From: Planctomycetota bacterium
Lineage (GTDB): Bacteria; Planctomycetota; Planctomycetia; Pirellulales; Thermoguttaceae
Direction: 5' to 3'
Assembly (NCBI GenBank): GCA_029550925.1
Contig: JAKPGL010000211.1
Location: forward strand, 1-64,000
Length of the DNA: 64,000 bases
Shown: piece after piece, positions 17,598 through 26,789 of the stretch
Numbering within the stretch: the first letter of the stretch is position 1
Layout of the letters: the number at the start of each line of letters is the position of its first letter
Position numbers and translations under genes: made by a program
The notes under the pieces: model-generated
What the model was told of the DNA's origin: nothing
Databases searched by the model: none
The model's input: the letters and a program-made list of their open reading frames with translations, nothing else

Positions 17598-17939
17598 GGC
17601 CTGATCTTGGGTAATCCTCCTTCTTCCCCCAGCGAAACCATTCCGCCGAGGAAACCCCACACCCCTTGCCGCTGCCCCACGACCGATGGGTTCTCCATCG
17701 GCAACCCCTTTGACGCTAGGCAACAGACCGGACATCCTCCGCCGTTTGGCGGACGAGTCGGGCAAACCAAACTTCGGCCAGGGGCCGATAAACCGAACCT
17801 TGTCCATAAGCCGAAGGAAACCCACTTATCTTAACTTTTGCCTTCCTTGCCGACAAGGGGCCGTTCCCGCCCAGACGTACCCGTTCCCGGCCTGGCGACA
17901 GTAGCGCCGGCTGTTTAGCCCCCTGTACCGCCGATTGTT
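17598..17939. other. Intergenic region, no gene recognised
   Basis: No coding sequence is supported. A perfect 7-bp stem (CCGATGG/CCATCGG) lies around 17683-17702; no terminator U-run follows on either strand. Confidence 0.4.
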
Positions 17940-18345
17940 AGCCGGCTAGACAGCCTAAGTTACGTAACGCCCGCTGTCTAGCGGGCGAATTGGCTCAGGC
18001 TACACAGCCTAAGCTACGAATTGCTCTTGCTCAGCCTGGACAGCCTAAGTTACGTAACGCCGTAACGCCGGCTGTTAGCCGGCGATTACTCAGGCTGGAC
18101 AGCCTAAGCTACGTAACGCCCGCTGTCTAGCGGGCGAATTAGCTCAGCCTAGACAGGCTAAGTTACGTACCGTCGGCTGTTAGCCGGCGATTACTCAGGC
18201 TAGACAGCCTAAGTTACGTAACGCCCGCTGTCTAGCGGGTGAATTGGCTCAGCCTAGACAGCCTAAGTTACTCAGCCTAGACAGGCTAAGTTACGTACCG
18301 TCGGCTGTTAGCCGGCGATTACTCAGGCTGGACAGCCTAAGCGAC
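17940..18345. repeat. Array of paired-hairpin repeats, unit about 51-59 bp
   Basis: The motif CAG[CG]CTAAG recurs at 17951, 18005, 18041, 18100, 18154, 18205, 18259, 18282 and 18333, mostly 51-59 bp apart. Each unit has a small hairpin (AGCCTAGACAGGCT or AGGCTGGACAGCCT), the link AAGYTACGTA, and a second hairpin (CCCGCTGTCTAGCGGG or CGGCTGTTAGCCG). The two versions of each hairpin alternate. There are no unique spacers and no cas genes. The 18346-18563 remainder shows nothing recognisable. Confidence 0.8.
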
Positions 18346-18563
18346 GCATTGCTCCGGAGGAGTGTCCAGCATGATTTGCCGCTCTTTCTAGAAGCGTCCC
18401 GAACAATTCCTTTCCAAAGTCGTTCTTGATAAATCAACCTAACTCCTTATGAACCAATAGGTTATCGAAAATGTTTCTTTTGGGAGTTTCCCCTGCCCTG
18501 TCTTTACCTGCGTAAGTAGCAGTCCGGTGTTCCGAAGTTTCCCGAAAATGTTTCTTCACATGC

Positions 18564-18592
18564 TTGACATCGCCAGAGGAGGGGGTGATTAT
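18564..18592 (+). promoter_or_regulatory. Promoter of the secreted propeller gene
   Basis: TTGACA (18564-18569, perfect -35) and GATTAT (18587-18592) are 17 bp apart. This leaves a leader of about 140 nucleotides before the start at 18738. Confidence 0.55.
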
Positions 18593-18737
18593 ACTCCTAA
18601 AGAATGGGTGTTTTAGTCCTCCTGGGCTTTGAAGCCGTTTTAGCCTGTCTTCAAAACCTACAAGATGAAAAGCGGAATTATTCAGAGGTTCCGCGGTTTT
18701 TTCGAAGGGATCGACTTTCTCGAGGAAAGGAGAACGT

Positions 18738-20219
18738 ATGGGTGTTCTTCCTAAGCCTGGTAAGAAATGTTGGTTTGTGGCGATGCTCTTCGGGGCGGCC
18801 GGTTGGTTCGGAGGCGTGGTTGGCCCAGCGCCGATCGCCTTGAGCGCCGATGAGCCGATCCAGATCGGCCAACGGCGAGAGCTTTTCGTGGACGACCTGC
18901 TCATCGAACGGATGGAGGGTTGCCGACAGGAGCTTCATGCCCCGCAACCGCAGGAGATCGTCTTCCGATTCGACCAACCCTGGGAGGGCATCTACAGCGG
19001 GTATATTACGATCCTCCGGGACGGCCAGCGGTTCCTCCTGTATTACCGCGGCATGCCGAAGGCCTCTCATGACCAGCAAACCGAAGTTACCTGCTTGGCC
19101 GAGAGCACCGACGGCGTGCATTGGACCCGGCCGAAGTTGGGCCTTTATGAAGTGGCCGGGACGAAAGAGAACAACGTGGTACTAGCACGGCATCAGGCCT
19201 GCCATAATTTTGCCCCGGTTATCGACACTCGGCCGGATTGTCCGGCGGATGCCCGCTATAAGGCTCTGGGCGGCCTCAGCCCGCCGGGGCTAGTGGCTTT
19301 TGCATCGCCCGACGGCGTCCATTGGCGCCAGCTCCAAGAGAAGCCGGTCTTTAGCGACGGCGCGTTCGACTCCCAGAACAACGCCTTCTGGTCCGAAGAA
19401 GAAAAACAGTATGTGCTCTATTTTCGAGTCTTTCGGCAAGCAGTTCGCTGGATCGCCCGGACCACATCGAAAGATTTTCTCCATTGGGAAAAACCGGTGG
19501 ATTTGGATGTAGGCAAGTGGCCAAGAGAGCATCTCTATACGAACCAGATCGTCCCATATCCTCGGGCGCCGCATATTTACATTGGCCTGCCCACACGATT
19601 TTTCCCCAACCGGCGGGTAGTTACCGAAGAGGAAGCCGCCCAGATCGGCACGCCCAAAGAGTGGAACTATGCTAACGATTGTACGGATGGGATATTGGCG
19701 ATTACTCGGGGCGGCAGCCATTTCTACCGCTGGCCGGAGGCGTTTGTGCGGCCTGGGTTGGATCTGCGGAACTGGACTTCCCGGGCCAATTACGCAGTCC
19801 GAGGCGTTTTCGAGGTGGGCCAAGAACTCTGGTTCTACGTCCAGCACCACGTCGGGTACTCGTCGAACCATCTGCGCCGATACACGATCCGGCCCGACGG
19901 CTTTGTATCGGTGCGGGCTGGCGCTAGCGGCGGTTTCCTGGTTACCAAGCCTTTGGTCTTTACCGGTCGGGAGCTACGGATCAATTTTTCCGGCTCGGCG
20001 GCCGGCGGCTTGCGTGTGGAACTGCAAGACGCCCAGGGCCAGCCCATTCCCGGTTTCACCCTAGACGACTGTCCCGAAATCATCGGCGACCGTCTGGATC
20101 ACCCGGTGCGATGGCGCACAGGCGGCGATTTGCAGAAATTGGCTGGCCAGCCGGTTCGCCTCCGCTTCCACCTGCGCGACGCCGATCTATACTCGTTCCG
20201 ATTTGCTTCAGAAAAATAG
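18738..20219 (+). CDS. Secreted five-bladed beta-propeller glycosidase-like protein
   Basis: 493 residues; ATG 18738 follows AAAGGAG. A signal peptide covers about residues 1-36 (hydrophobic core W-F-V-A-M-L-F-G-A-A-G, likely cleavage after L-S-A). The mature protein begins with the R-R-E-L-F-V-D-D-L-L-I-E pattern common to a planctomycete family related in fold to GH43/GH32/GH130 propellers, with repeated S-x-D-G-V-H-W motifs and W-E-K-P at blade ends; the last 100 residues look like a beta-sandwich. A polysaccharide-related role outside the cytoplasm is probable; catalytic residues were not identified with confidence. It is convergent with the GH13 gene. Confidence 0.7.
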   Translation: MGVLPKPGKKCWFVAMLFGAAGWFGGVVGPAPIALSADEPIQIGQRRELFVDDLLIERMEGCRQELHAPQPQEIVFRFDQPWEGIYSGYITILRDGQRFLLYYRGMPKASHDQQTEVTCLAESTDGVHWTRPKLGLYEVAGTKENNVVLARHQACHNFAPVIDTRPDCPADARYKALGGLSPPGLVAFASPDGVHWRQLQEKPVFSDGAFDSQNNAFWSEEEKQYVLYFRVFRQAVRWIARTTSKDFLHWEKPVDLDVGKWPREHLYTNQIVPYPRAPHIYIGLPTRFFPNRRVVTEEEAAQIGTPKEWNYANDCTDGILAITRGGSHFYRWPEAFVRPGLDLRNWTSRANYAVRGVFEVGQELWFYVQHHVGYSSNHLRRYTIRPDGFVSVRAGASGGFLVTKPLVFTGRELRINFSGSAAGGLRVELQDAQGQPIPGFTLDDCPEIIGDRLDHPVRWRTGGDLQKLAGQPVRLRFHLRDADLYSFRFASEK

Positions 20220-20280
20220 CAGCCCGATAAGCCGCTGTTCGGCAAATCCGTTGGGTACTTCTCCATATCCGGGCCGGGGG

Positions 20281-21720
20281 CTACTTCTGCCGTTTGGCTA
20301 CAAAATAGTCGAAGGCCCCTAGACGGAGGCGGAGACCTTCGGCGGTGGATTTGGCCTGCCGGTTTTCGTGGAGGAGGTCCTGGAACTGGGCGGCTGTCTG
20401 GTCTGGTAAACGTACCTGCACCTCCAGCGGGCGATTGGAAAGGTTCGCTGCCGCCAGGATCTCCGACTCCGGCAGCCGACGGGCAAACGAGAGGACATGG
20501 TCCGGCTGGTCATTATCGAGCCAAAGCGTCTGGCCCTTGCTGAGGGCCGGTTCCTGGCGGCGGAGTCGGCAGAGTTTTTTCACCAGGGCTAGTCGGCTGG
20601 CCGACTTGGATAAACAGGCTGCCTCCCACCGGATCGGCCATCGGCCGTAGATGCTCTGCGGCGTGGTGTCGCCGATCTCCTGGCCGTTGTAGAGGAACGG
20701 CACGCCGTCGATGGTAAAATTGATCACCAGCAGGGCGGCTGCCCCTGCTTGGCCGCAAACCGCCTCGGCATGTTCCTGGTCGTTGACCAGGTCGTGGTTG
20801 GCGCTAAAGCGGATGAAGCGTGCGCCGGCGGGCCATCGGCTGGCAACCGCTTCCCAATGTTTCCGGATGGCCGAGGCCGATTGGCCACGGGCCGCCACAG
20901 CCCGCACAAGAGCGGACCAGGTAAACTCATAATTGATGTCAAAGGCGTGGAGTTGGTCGGCTGGCCGGTTTTGCCCCTCGGCCAAGATGACCAATTCTGG
21001 TTTGATCTTTTCGAGCCGACGCCGGGCTTCTTCCCAAAAATCCAGCGGGATGCCGTCGGCCACATCACACCGAAAACCGTCCACATCGAATTGCCGAACA
21101 TAATGCTCCATGTTCGCCCAGAGATACTCCCGCAGCTTCTGGCTCTGGAAGTTAAGCAGGGGGAAGTTCCATGGTCCGAGACGCAATTTGCCGGAAGCGT
21201 CTCGCTGGATAAACTCCGGCTCCTTCATCAGCACACTGTTTGGGCCGCAATGCAGATACACCACATCCACGAGCACCCGGAGGCCGAGCTGGTGGGCCTG
21301 CTGAACAAAACGGCGCAAATCTTCGTCGGTCCCATATTCCGGGTCGATCTGCTGATAGTCTTTGATCCGATAGGGATTTCGCGGATTGTTCAGCCCGGAG
21401 GCCTTTTGCCGGGGACTCCAGAACTCAGATCGTGGATCGTCGTCGGCCAGTTGGAGCGGCGGCAGATAAAGAATCGTAGCGCCCACATCCCGCACCCACT
21501 CCAGTCGTTGGGCGGCGGCCTTCAGGGTGCCTTCCGGCGTGAACGACCGCAGCCAAATCTGATAGATCACTCCTTCGGTAAGCCACTGCGGCGATTGCCG
21601 AGCCGACAGGCGAGCCTGCGACGGTCTTTTCGGTTCTGCCGACGGGCTCTGTCTCTCGCTTTCTTTCAAGAAAATCACACCCCATAAGAGGAACACAGCG
21701 ATTTTGAAGAATCGAGACAT
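20281..21720 (-). CDS. Alpha-amylase family (GH13) glycosidase, exported
   Basis: 479 residues from ATG 21720, after AAGGAG. An N-terminal hydrophobic segment (F-F-K-I-A-V-F-L-L-W-G-V-I-F-L) serves as a signal peptide or anchor. The TIM barrel shows the GH13 regions: region I V-L-V-D-V-V-Y-L-H (usual D-x-x-x-N-H, with Asn replaced), region II G-F-R-C-D-V-A-D with the Asp nucleophile, region III I-L-A-E-G with the Glu acid/base, region IV F-S-A-N-H-D with the third Asp. A small C-terminal beta domain follows. It should cut alpha-glucans or transfer glucosyl units. It lies 120 bp downstream of pyk on the same strand. Confidence 0.88.
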   Translation of the reverse strand: MSRFFKIAVFLLWGVIFLKESERQSPSAEPKRPSQARLSARQSPQWLTEGVIYQIWLRSFTPEGTLKAAAQRLEWVRDVGATILYLPPLQLADDDPRSEFWSPRQKASGLNNPRNPYRIKDYQQIDPEYGTDEDLRRFVQQAHQLGLRVLVDVVYLHCGPNSVLMKEPEFIQRDASGKLRLGPWNFPLLNFQSQKLREYLWANMEHYVRQFDVDGFRCDVADGIPLDFWEEARRRLEKIKPELVILAEGQNRPADQLHAFDINYEFTWSALVRAVAARGQSASAIRKHWEAVASRWPAGARFIRFSANHDLVNDQEHAEAVCGQAGAAALLVINFTIDGVPFLYNGQEIGDTTPQSIYGRWPIRWEAACLSKSASRLALVKKLCRLRRQEPALSKGQTLWLDNDQPDHVLSFARRLPESEILAAANLSNRPLEVQVRLPDQTAAQFQDLLHENRQAKSTAEGLRLRLGAFDYFVAKRQK

Positions 21721-21840
21721 AAAGGGTTTCTCCTTAGAAAAAGCGTCGGGGAAATTCCATCCAGAACAACGATCAACCGGACCTGAGCGTATTATCCGTG
21801 TGGGCGTCTGTAGGTCCGAGTAGCCGGGGAGCATTGTTCG

Positions 21841-23301
21841 TTAAGGAACGGTATGGACCTGGATCATGTTATGGGTTCGGCCGGTAACGTCCGAGCCGGT
21901 CAGCAGGACGATGCGGTCGCCCGGTTGGAGTTGGCCGATCTGGCGGCCCTTTTGGATGGCATAGGCCAGCAGGTCCGCAATGTTTTCTGTCGGGGCGGTG
22001 GGGAGCGGTACAACGCCCCAATAGAGGCACATTCGGCGCAAGGTAGCTTCGGAAGGGCTGGCCCCCCAGACCGGCGTCCGAAAACGGTATTTCGATAGAC
22101 ACAAGGCGGTCGCCCCGGTGGCTGTGGCGACTAGCAACATCTTGGCCCCAAGCTGCTGGGCCAACTGTCCGGCGGCCCGAGCGGTGGCTTCGGTAACCGG
22201 GTCTAGTCCTTCCGTCGGAGTTTCCTCGGCCACCGGTTCTCCAAGGGATGGCAGATAAGGTCGCTCGAACGGCTCGGTAGCCAAGGCGATCCGGTGCATC
22301 ATCTGGACCGCAGCGACCGGATGCTCGCCCACGGCGGTTTCCGCCGAAAGCATACAGGCGTCGGCGCCGTCGAGGATGGCGTTGGCCACGTCGGTGGCCT
22401 CGGCTCGGGTGGGCAGTTGCTCATGGGTCATGCTTTCGAGCATCTGGGTGGCAATGATCACGGGCCGGCGCCAACGTCGGCAAGCGGCGACAATCTGCTT
22501 TTGGACGACGGCAATCTGGGCAATGTCGGTCTCCACGCCCAGATCGCCCCGGGCGACCATGACCGCATCCGCCGTCTGGACAATGGCCTCCAGATGCTGG
22601 AGGGCTTCGGGTTTTTCGATCTTGGCCACGATCTGCGGCGCCGACGGATACGGCTGGAGCAATTCCCGCAGCATGGCCACATCCTCCGGACGACGCACGA
22701 AACTCAGCCCCAGGAAATCGACGGCTTGTTGGGCGGCCCAGCGGGCGTTGGCCGTATCCGCCTCGCTCAGCGCAGGCACGCTGAGTTTCACTCCGGGCAG
22801 ATTCACGCCCTGTCGGCTTCGGAGCACGCCGGGCTGCACCACTTCGCACTCGACATAATCGGCTGATCGGCTTCGGACCACCATGCTGACCGTGCCGTCG
22901 GCCAGCATCAGGCGGTCGCCGACTTGGAGGTCGTCGATCAGACGGGGATACGAGGTCGTCAGTTCCCCTGGCAATAAAGGGCCGTTGGAGCGGACGAATC
23001 GGACCAGTTGGCCGGCCTGACAGTGGAGTTGGCCTCCGGGGATTTCGCCCAGACGGATTTTCGGCCCGGCTAGATCGACCAAAACGGCGACCGGCTGTCC
23101 CACCTGCTGGCTGGCCTGGCGAATCCGGGCCAACGTCTCCGCATGTTCCTCTCGCTGGCCGTGGGCCGTGTTGATCCGAAACACATCCACCCCCGCTTCG
23201 ATCAACTGGGCCAAACATTCCGGGGATCGGGAAGCCGGGCCCACGGTGGCCACAATCTTCGTGTGCGACGCGGCGGTGCGATGTGCAGGAACCTCGACCA
23301 T
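21841..23301 (-). CDS. pyk: Pyruvate kinase
   Basis: 486 residues, normal length. It converts phosphoenolpyruvate and ADP to pyruvate and ATP, the last step of glycolysis. Landmarks: K-I-V-A-T-V-G-P-A-S at the N-terminus, the catalytic lysine segment I-V-A-K-I-E-K-P-E, M-V-A-R-G-D-L-G-V-E for substrate and Mg binding, T-R-A-E-A-T-D-V-A-N-A-I-L-D-G in the ADP site, and a C-terminal regulatory domain ending L-L-T-G-S-D-V. Residues around the monovalent-cation site differ from the potassium-dependent type: N-T-A-H-G for N-F-S-H-G and D-L-A-G-P-K-I-R-L for D-T-K-G-P-E-I-R-T. Confidence 0.95.
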   Translation of the reverse strand: MVEVPAHRTAASHTKIVATVGPASRSPECLAQLIEAGVDVFRINTAHGQREEHAETLARIRQASQQVGQPVAVLVDLAGPKIRLGEIPGGQLHCQAGQLVRFVRSNGPLLPGELTTSYPRLIDDLQVGDRLMLADGTVSMVVRSRSADYVECEVVQPGVLRSRQGVNLPGVKLSVPALSEADTANARWAAQQAVDFLGLSFVRRPEDVAMLRELLQPYPSAPQIVAKIEKPEALQHLEAIVQTADAVMVARGDLGVETDIAQIAVVQKQIVAACRRWRRPVIIATQMLESMTHEQLPTRAEATDVANAILDGADACMLSAETAVGEHPVAAVQMMHRIALATEPFERPYLPSLGEPVAEETPTEGLDPVTEATARAAGQLAQQLGAKMLLVATATGATALCLSKYRFRTPVWGASPSEATLRRMCLYWGVVPLPTAPTENIADLLAYAIQKGRQIGQLQPGDRIVLLTGSDVTGRTHNMIQVHTVP

Positions 23302-23338
23302 GATCCGTGGTCCTTTCGGGAAATAGGGGTATTTCTAG

Positions 23339-23470
23339 GTGCGCCCCGCCGTCTCGACAGACGGCGTTAGCATCTGACGGACGGCGATACTCCGGGGGGT
23401 TCCATCCAGGAGGAACCAAGGGGAAAAAAGGACATTTTTTGTTATACCTGTTTTGTTATACCTGCCCCGC
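23339..23470. repeat. Intergenic hairpin repeat and short direct repeat
   Basis: GCCGTCT-CGAC-AGACGGC (about 23348-23365) is a perfect stem-loop akin to those at 5600-5735. Further on, TTTTGTTATACCTG occurs twice in tandem (about 23437-23466). A perfect -10 hexamer TATAAT stands at 23507-23512 ahead of the next gene but lacks a convincing -35 box. Confidence 0.5.
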
Positions 23471-23551
23471 CGTTGAGAAGTCTAGGCCCCTGAACGTCCC
23501 AAGGAGTATAATAGAAAGGCAACAGAGCATATCCAATCGGGGAAAAAGTCG

Positions 23552-24535
23552 ATGAGTCGTATGGGGATCATCTGTTTTGCGGCGAGTTATGGGATCGCCT
23601 TGCTGCTAGAAGTTTCGCGCCTGTGGTTTCGCAGTCGGTTGCGCGGGGTGGTAATTTTAGGTTGTACCGCGGCGGGACTGATAGCCCATACGCTTTTTTT
23701 GGGCTATCGGGCGTTTACAGTAACCGGCTCGCCGCTATCGAGCGAGATGGATTGGTGTTTGTTGGCGGCGTGGGTATTGGTGGCTCTTTATTTAATGCTT
23801 CTTTTTGCGTATCCGCGCACGCCGTTCGGGCTGGTGCTTTTGCCGTTGGCCTTGGGGCTGATAGGGGCGGCCGGTTGGTGGGCCAGTCGAGAACCTTATC
23901 CGCAGGCCCCTGCCTCGCGGGTGTGGGGCCTGATCCATGCGGGGGCCATTTTGGCGGCCACGGTGGCCGTGCTAGTGGCCTTTGCCGCCGGAGTGATCTA
24001 TTTGTTCCAGGCCTATCGGCTCAAACAGCGTCGCGGCCCGTTGGGCGGGTTTTGGGTGCCGAGCTTGGAATGGCTGGACCGGATGAATAGCCGATCTCTG
24101 GGGGCGGCGGTGGTCGCTTTGGCCGTCGGACTTTTCGCCGGGGTGATGCTCAATTGGATCAACTACCAGCAACATGTCCCGCCGCTGCCGTGGAGCGACC
24201 CGCTGGTGATGACCACCTTGGCCATGTTCTGGTGGTTGCTGGTGGCCTTGGTGCTGGCCGTTTGGTATCGACCGGCCGATGAGGTCCGCAAAGTGGCGTT
24301 TATCACCATCATTAGTTTTATTTTTTTGCTGACCGCATTGGCCGCCCTGCTGCTGATGAATACGTCCCACGGCCGAAATCGCAATCCCTGGCAGGAGCAA
24401 AGCGGGCAGGCCCCCCAGGTATCGGTGGAGCCATACGTTTGGCAGGAAAGCTCCCTCCGAGGCGGCATCTGTTTGTGGGGGCCAGCCGGCCATGGTCGAA
24501 GCCGCCCACCCTTCGTCGCCCAACTCCGAACCTAG
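23552..24535 (+). CDS. HemX/CcsA-type cytochrome c assembly family membrane protein
   Basis: 327 residues with about eight predicted membrane helices (for example G-I-I-C-F-A-A-S-Y-G-I-A, W-C-L-L-A-A-W-V-L-V-A-L-Y, F-I-T-I-I-S-F-I-F-L-L). The arrangement and the position directly ahead of hemA match the HemX/CcsA superfamily, in which HemX tunes glutamyl-tRNA reductase level and CcsA/CcmC handle heme export for cytochrome c. The tryptophan-rich heme loop W-G-x-x-W-x-W-D of true CcsA/CcmC was not seen, which favours the HemX type. hemA starts seven bases after its stop, so the two form an operon. Confidence 0.75.
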   Translation: MSRMGIICFAASYGIALLLEVSRLWFRSRLRGVVILGCTAAGLIAHTLFLGYRAFTVTGSPLSSEMDWCLLAAWVLVALYLMLLFAYPRTPFGLVLLPLALGLIGAAGWWASREPYPQAPASRVWGLIHAGAILAATVAVLVAFAAGVIYLFQAYRLKQRRGPLGGFWVPSLEWLDRMNSRSLGAAVVALAVGLFAGVMLNWINYQQHVPPLPWSDPLVMTTLAMFWWLLVALVLAVWYRPADEVRKVAFITIISFIFLLTALAALLLMNTSHGRNRNPWQEQSGQAPQVSVEPYVWQESSLRGGICLWGPAGHGRSRPPFVAQLRT

Positions 24536-24542
24536 ATCTGCT

Positions 24543-25814
24543 ATGAATCTTCTTTTAGTCGGTTGCAGTCATCATCAGACGCCGTTGGCGGTGCGGGAGC
24601 GGTTGGCCTTTAACGAAGCGCAAACCGTAGCGGCCCTTTCTGCGATGCGCCATTGTTGGCCGCAAACCGAGGCCGTGCTGCTTTCGACCTGCAACCGAGT
24701 GGAGCTTTATCTGGGCGGGGAAAAGGAGACCCTCCCATCGGCGGAAGAAGCAGGCGCCTTTCTGGCCCAATTCCACGGCCTGCCGCACAACCTGATCCAA
24801 CCGTACCTTTATGTCTATGAAGACGAAGAGGCGGTTCGGCATTTGTTTGCGGTGGCCAGCAGTTTGGATAGCATGGTGCTGGGCGAGGCGCAGATTCTGG
24901 GCCAGGTGAAGGACGCCTACCAGTTGTCGGCGGCGCAAGGCGCCGCCGGCCCGATCTTCCATGCGACGTTCCAAACCGCCGTGAAGGCGGCCCGCCGGGT
25001 GGCTACGGAAACCACCTTGCACCAGCGGCGGGTGAGCATTCCCAGCGTGGCTGTGGCCGATTTCGCCCAACAGGTCTTCGACCGATTCGACGATAAACAG
25101 GTGCTGGTCATCGGCGCGGGCGAAATGGCCGAGGAAACCCTCAAATATCTCCAGGACCAAGGCGCCCGGCAGATCACGGTCGTCAACCGGAGTGCGGAGC
25201 GGGCGGAGGAGTTGGCCCGCCGCTGGCAGGGACGGGCGGCAACGTGGGAAGAGCTGGTAGAGGCGGCCGCCTCGGCGGATGTGATCATCAGCACCACCGG
25301 CGCCCAGCAGCCCATTCTTACGGCGGAGCGGTTTGCCCAAGTAACGGCCCAGCGCCGCCGCTGGCCAGTCTTCATCCTCGATCTGGCCGTCCCGCGAGAC
25401 GTCGAGCCAACCGTCGGCGACCAGCCGGGGGTCTATCTCTTCTCGATCGACGATCTCAAAGCCGTCTGCGACGCCAACCGCCGCCAACGAGACGCCGAAC
25501 TGCCCTTGGCCATGCGGATCGTGGAAGAAGAAGCCGCCCAGTTCATGGCCGACCTGCACCATAAGGCCAGCGCCCCGCTGATCATCCAACTTCGCCAGGG
25601 TTGGCAAAAACCGAAAGAAGAAGAACTCCAACGCCTGTTCAACAAATTGCCTCAGTTAGACGACCATGCACGGGCCGAAATCCGCCAGGCGTTCGACCGA
25701 CTCGTCAATAAACTGCTCCACCTGCCGCTCGACACCCTGCGGAACCACGCCCGCCAAGGCGTCCCGCACAGCCTGATGGACGCCCTGGCCAAGCTGTTCC
25801 GCTTGAAAGAGTAA
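24543..25814 (+). CDS. hemA: Glutamyl-tRNA reductase
   Basis: 423 residues. It reduces the glutamate on glutamyl-tRNA to glutamate-1-semialdehyde, the first committed step of C5 tetrapyrrole synthesis. The catalytic domain shows S-H-H-Q-T-P-L-A-V-R-E-R and S-T-C-N-R-V-E-L-Y with the active cysteine; G-E-A-Q-I-L-G-Q-V-K is the tRNA/glutamate loop; the NADPH domain has V-L-V-I-G-A-G-E-M-A; a helical dimerisation domain ends the protein. The start is set at 24543 (M-N-L-L-L-V-G-C-S-H-H); the longer frame from 24492 overlaps the HemX-like gene. The ribosome site is weak, which suggests coupling to the upstream gene. Confidence 0.95.
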   Translation: MNLLLVGCSHHQTPLAVRERLAFNEAQTVAALSAMRHCWPQTEAVLLSTCNRVELYLGGEKETLPSAEEAGAFLAQFHGLPHNLIQPYLYVYEDEEAVRHLFAVASSLDSMVLGEAQILGQVKDAYQLSAAQGAAGPIFHATFQTAVKAARRVATETTLHQRRVSIPSVAVADFAQQVFDRFDDKQVLVIGAGEMAEETLKYLQDQGARQITVVNRSAERAEELARRWQGRAATWEELVEAAASADVIISTTGAQQPILTAERFAQVTAQRRRWPVFILDLAVPRDVEPTVGDQPGVYLFSIDDLKAVCDANRRQRDAELPLAMRIVEEEAAQFMADLHHKASAPLIIQLRQGWQKPKEEELQRLFNKLPQLDDHARAEIRQAFDRLVNKLLHLPLDTLRNHARQGVPHSLMDALAKLFRLKE

Positions 25815-25816
25815 CA

Positions 25817-25853
25817 GGTGCGCCGTTTCGGTAGAAAGTAGCGGACGGCGCCT
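25817..25853 (+). terminator. Hairpin just after hemA
   Basis: GCGCCGT (25820-25826) and ACGGCGC (25845-25851) pair over an 18-base loop starting a few bases after the hemA stop, with flanking CAG/CTG extending the stem. There is no U-run, so a transcript-end role is uncertain; it could be another palindromic repeat. Confidence 0.35.
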
Positions 25854-25931
25854 GGCCTGCTAGGGTAAGACGCCAGATAACCGGGGACGGGATTTCCGTC
25901 GCCCAGCTATCCGGGCCGAACGGAAACTTCG

Positions 25932-26555
25932 TCAGGGCGCATTCAGACGGTTGCGGGGGCAGTCGTCTGGCAAGGGGAAAAGATAGGGCTTGATCTGCTC
26001 CAGCTTTTTCGGCCCGATGCCGCGAACCTCTTCCACATCTTTCCAGCAGCGGAAGGGGCCGTAGGTCATGCGGTGTTCTACAATCCGGCGGGCTAAGGGG
26101 GGACCAATGCCGGGCAGTTGGGCCAGTTCCGGCCAATGGGCCTGATTGATATCGACCCGGAAATCGGCCTTCAAGGGCGATGCATGGTCAATATCGACCG
26201 GCCGGCCTTCAGAATCCGCTTGAAGGCGCCACCATAAGAACATCCCCCCGGCTGCCAGTAGCACTAGCCCGGCAATCGCCGCCTGATCCGCTGGCTTGAG
26301 AAGCCACAAGGGGCGGGAATCCCCCCGGAGAGTAACCGACGACTTTTGGGCCGGATCATCAGGCCGGGAGGACTCCGCGGGAAGGGCGGATGCGGGGGGA
26401 ACGGCGCTATCCGTGTTTGCTATTGGGGCGTCTGCCGGGGATCGGACGGAGGAGGTTGGTTCCGGGGGCGGCAGCCCGGTCGGCTCGGCCCCCGCCGCTG
26501 GAGGCGGGGACTCGCGAAGACCCGAAAATTTTCCGAAAACCGATCGCCAATCCAT
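25932..26555 (-). CDS. ComEA-like helix-hairpin-helix protein with one membrane segment
   Basis: 207 residues. Residues 1-90 are Pro/Ser-rich and disordered, a membrane helix lies near 93-111 (I-A-G-L-V-L-L-A-A-G-G-M-F-L-W-W), and the C-terminal third carries the helix-hairpin-helix pair: I-N-Q-A-x-W-P-E-L-A-Q-L-P-G-I-G-P-P-L-A-R-R-I and V-R-G-I-G-P-K-K-L-E-Q-I-K-P-Y. ComEA uses this fold to bind DNA outside the membrane during uptake; the long cytoplasmic-looking N-terminal tail is not typical of ComEA. It is divergent from nadC. DNA binding is likely; a role in transformation is only possible. Confidence 0.75.
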   Translation of the reverse strand: MDWRSVFGKFSGLRESPPPAAGAEPTGLPPPEPTSSVRSPADAPIANTDSAVPPASALPAESSRPDDPAQKSSVTLRGDSRPLWLLKPADQAAIAGLVLLAAGGMFLWWRLQADSEGRPVDIDHASPLKADFRVDINQAHWPELAQLPGIGPPLARRIVEHRMTYGPFRCWKDVEEVRGIGPKKLEQIKPYLFPLPDDCPRNRLNAP

Positions 26556-26789
26556 ACCTGATAAGGGACATTCCTGCTGGAAGACTTTCTACCCGGAAGA
26601 AGGTTAAATCGCCCTGGGCTTGGCAGAAAAACTCCTCAGAGAGTATCCTTGTAGTATTCCATAAAAAAGGAAAAACACAATCGCCTAAACCGTGTTCTCG
26701 GCGGTGTGCCGCTTACCCGAACTGCTATCTCACGCCGCCGATGTCAGGTAGAAACAAGGGGCCAGCAGGCCCTAAACGGAGTCCACCCA

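Noticed and set aside
17940-18345. Possible CRISPR array
   Set aside because: The repeats are palindromic, of unequal spacing (23-59 bp), and the intervals are themselves repeated. There are no unique spacers and no cas genes.
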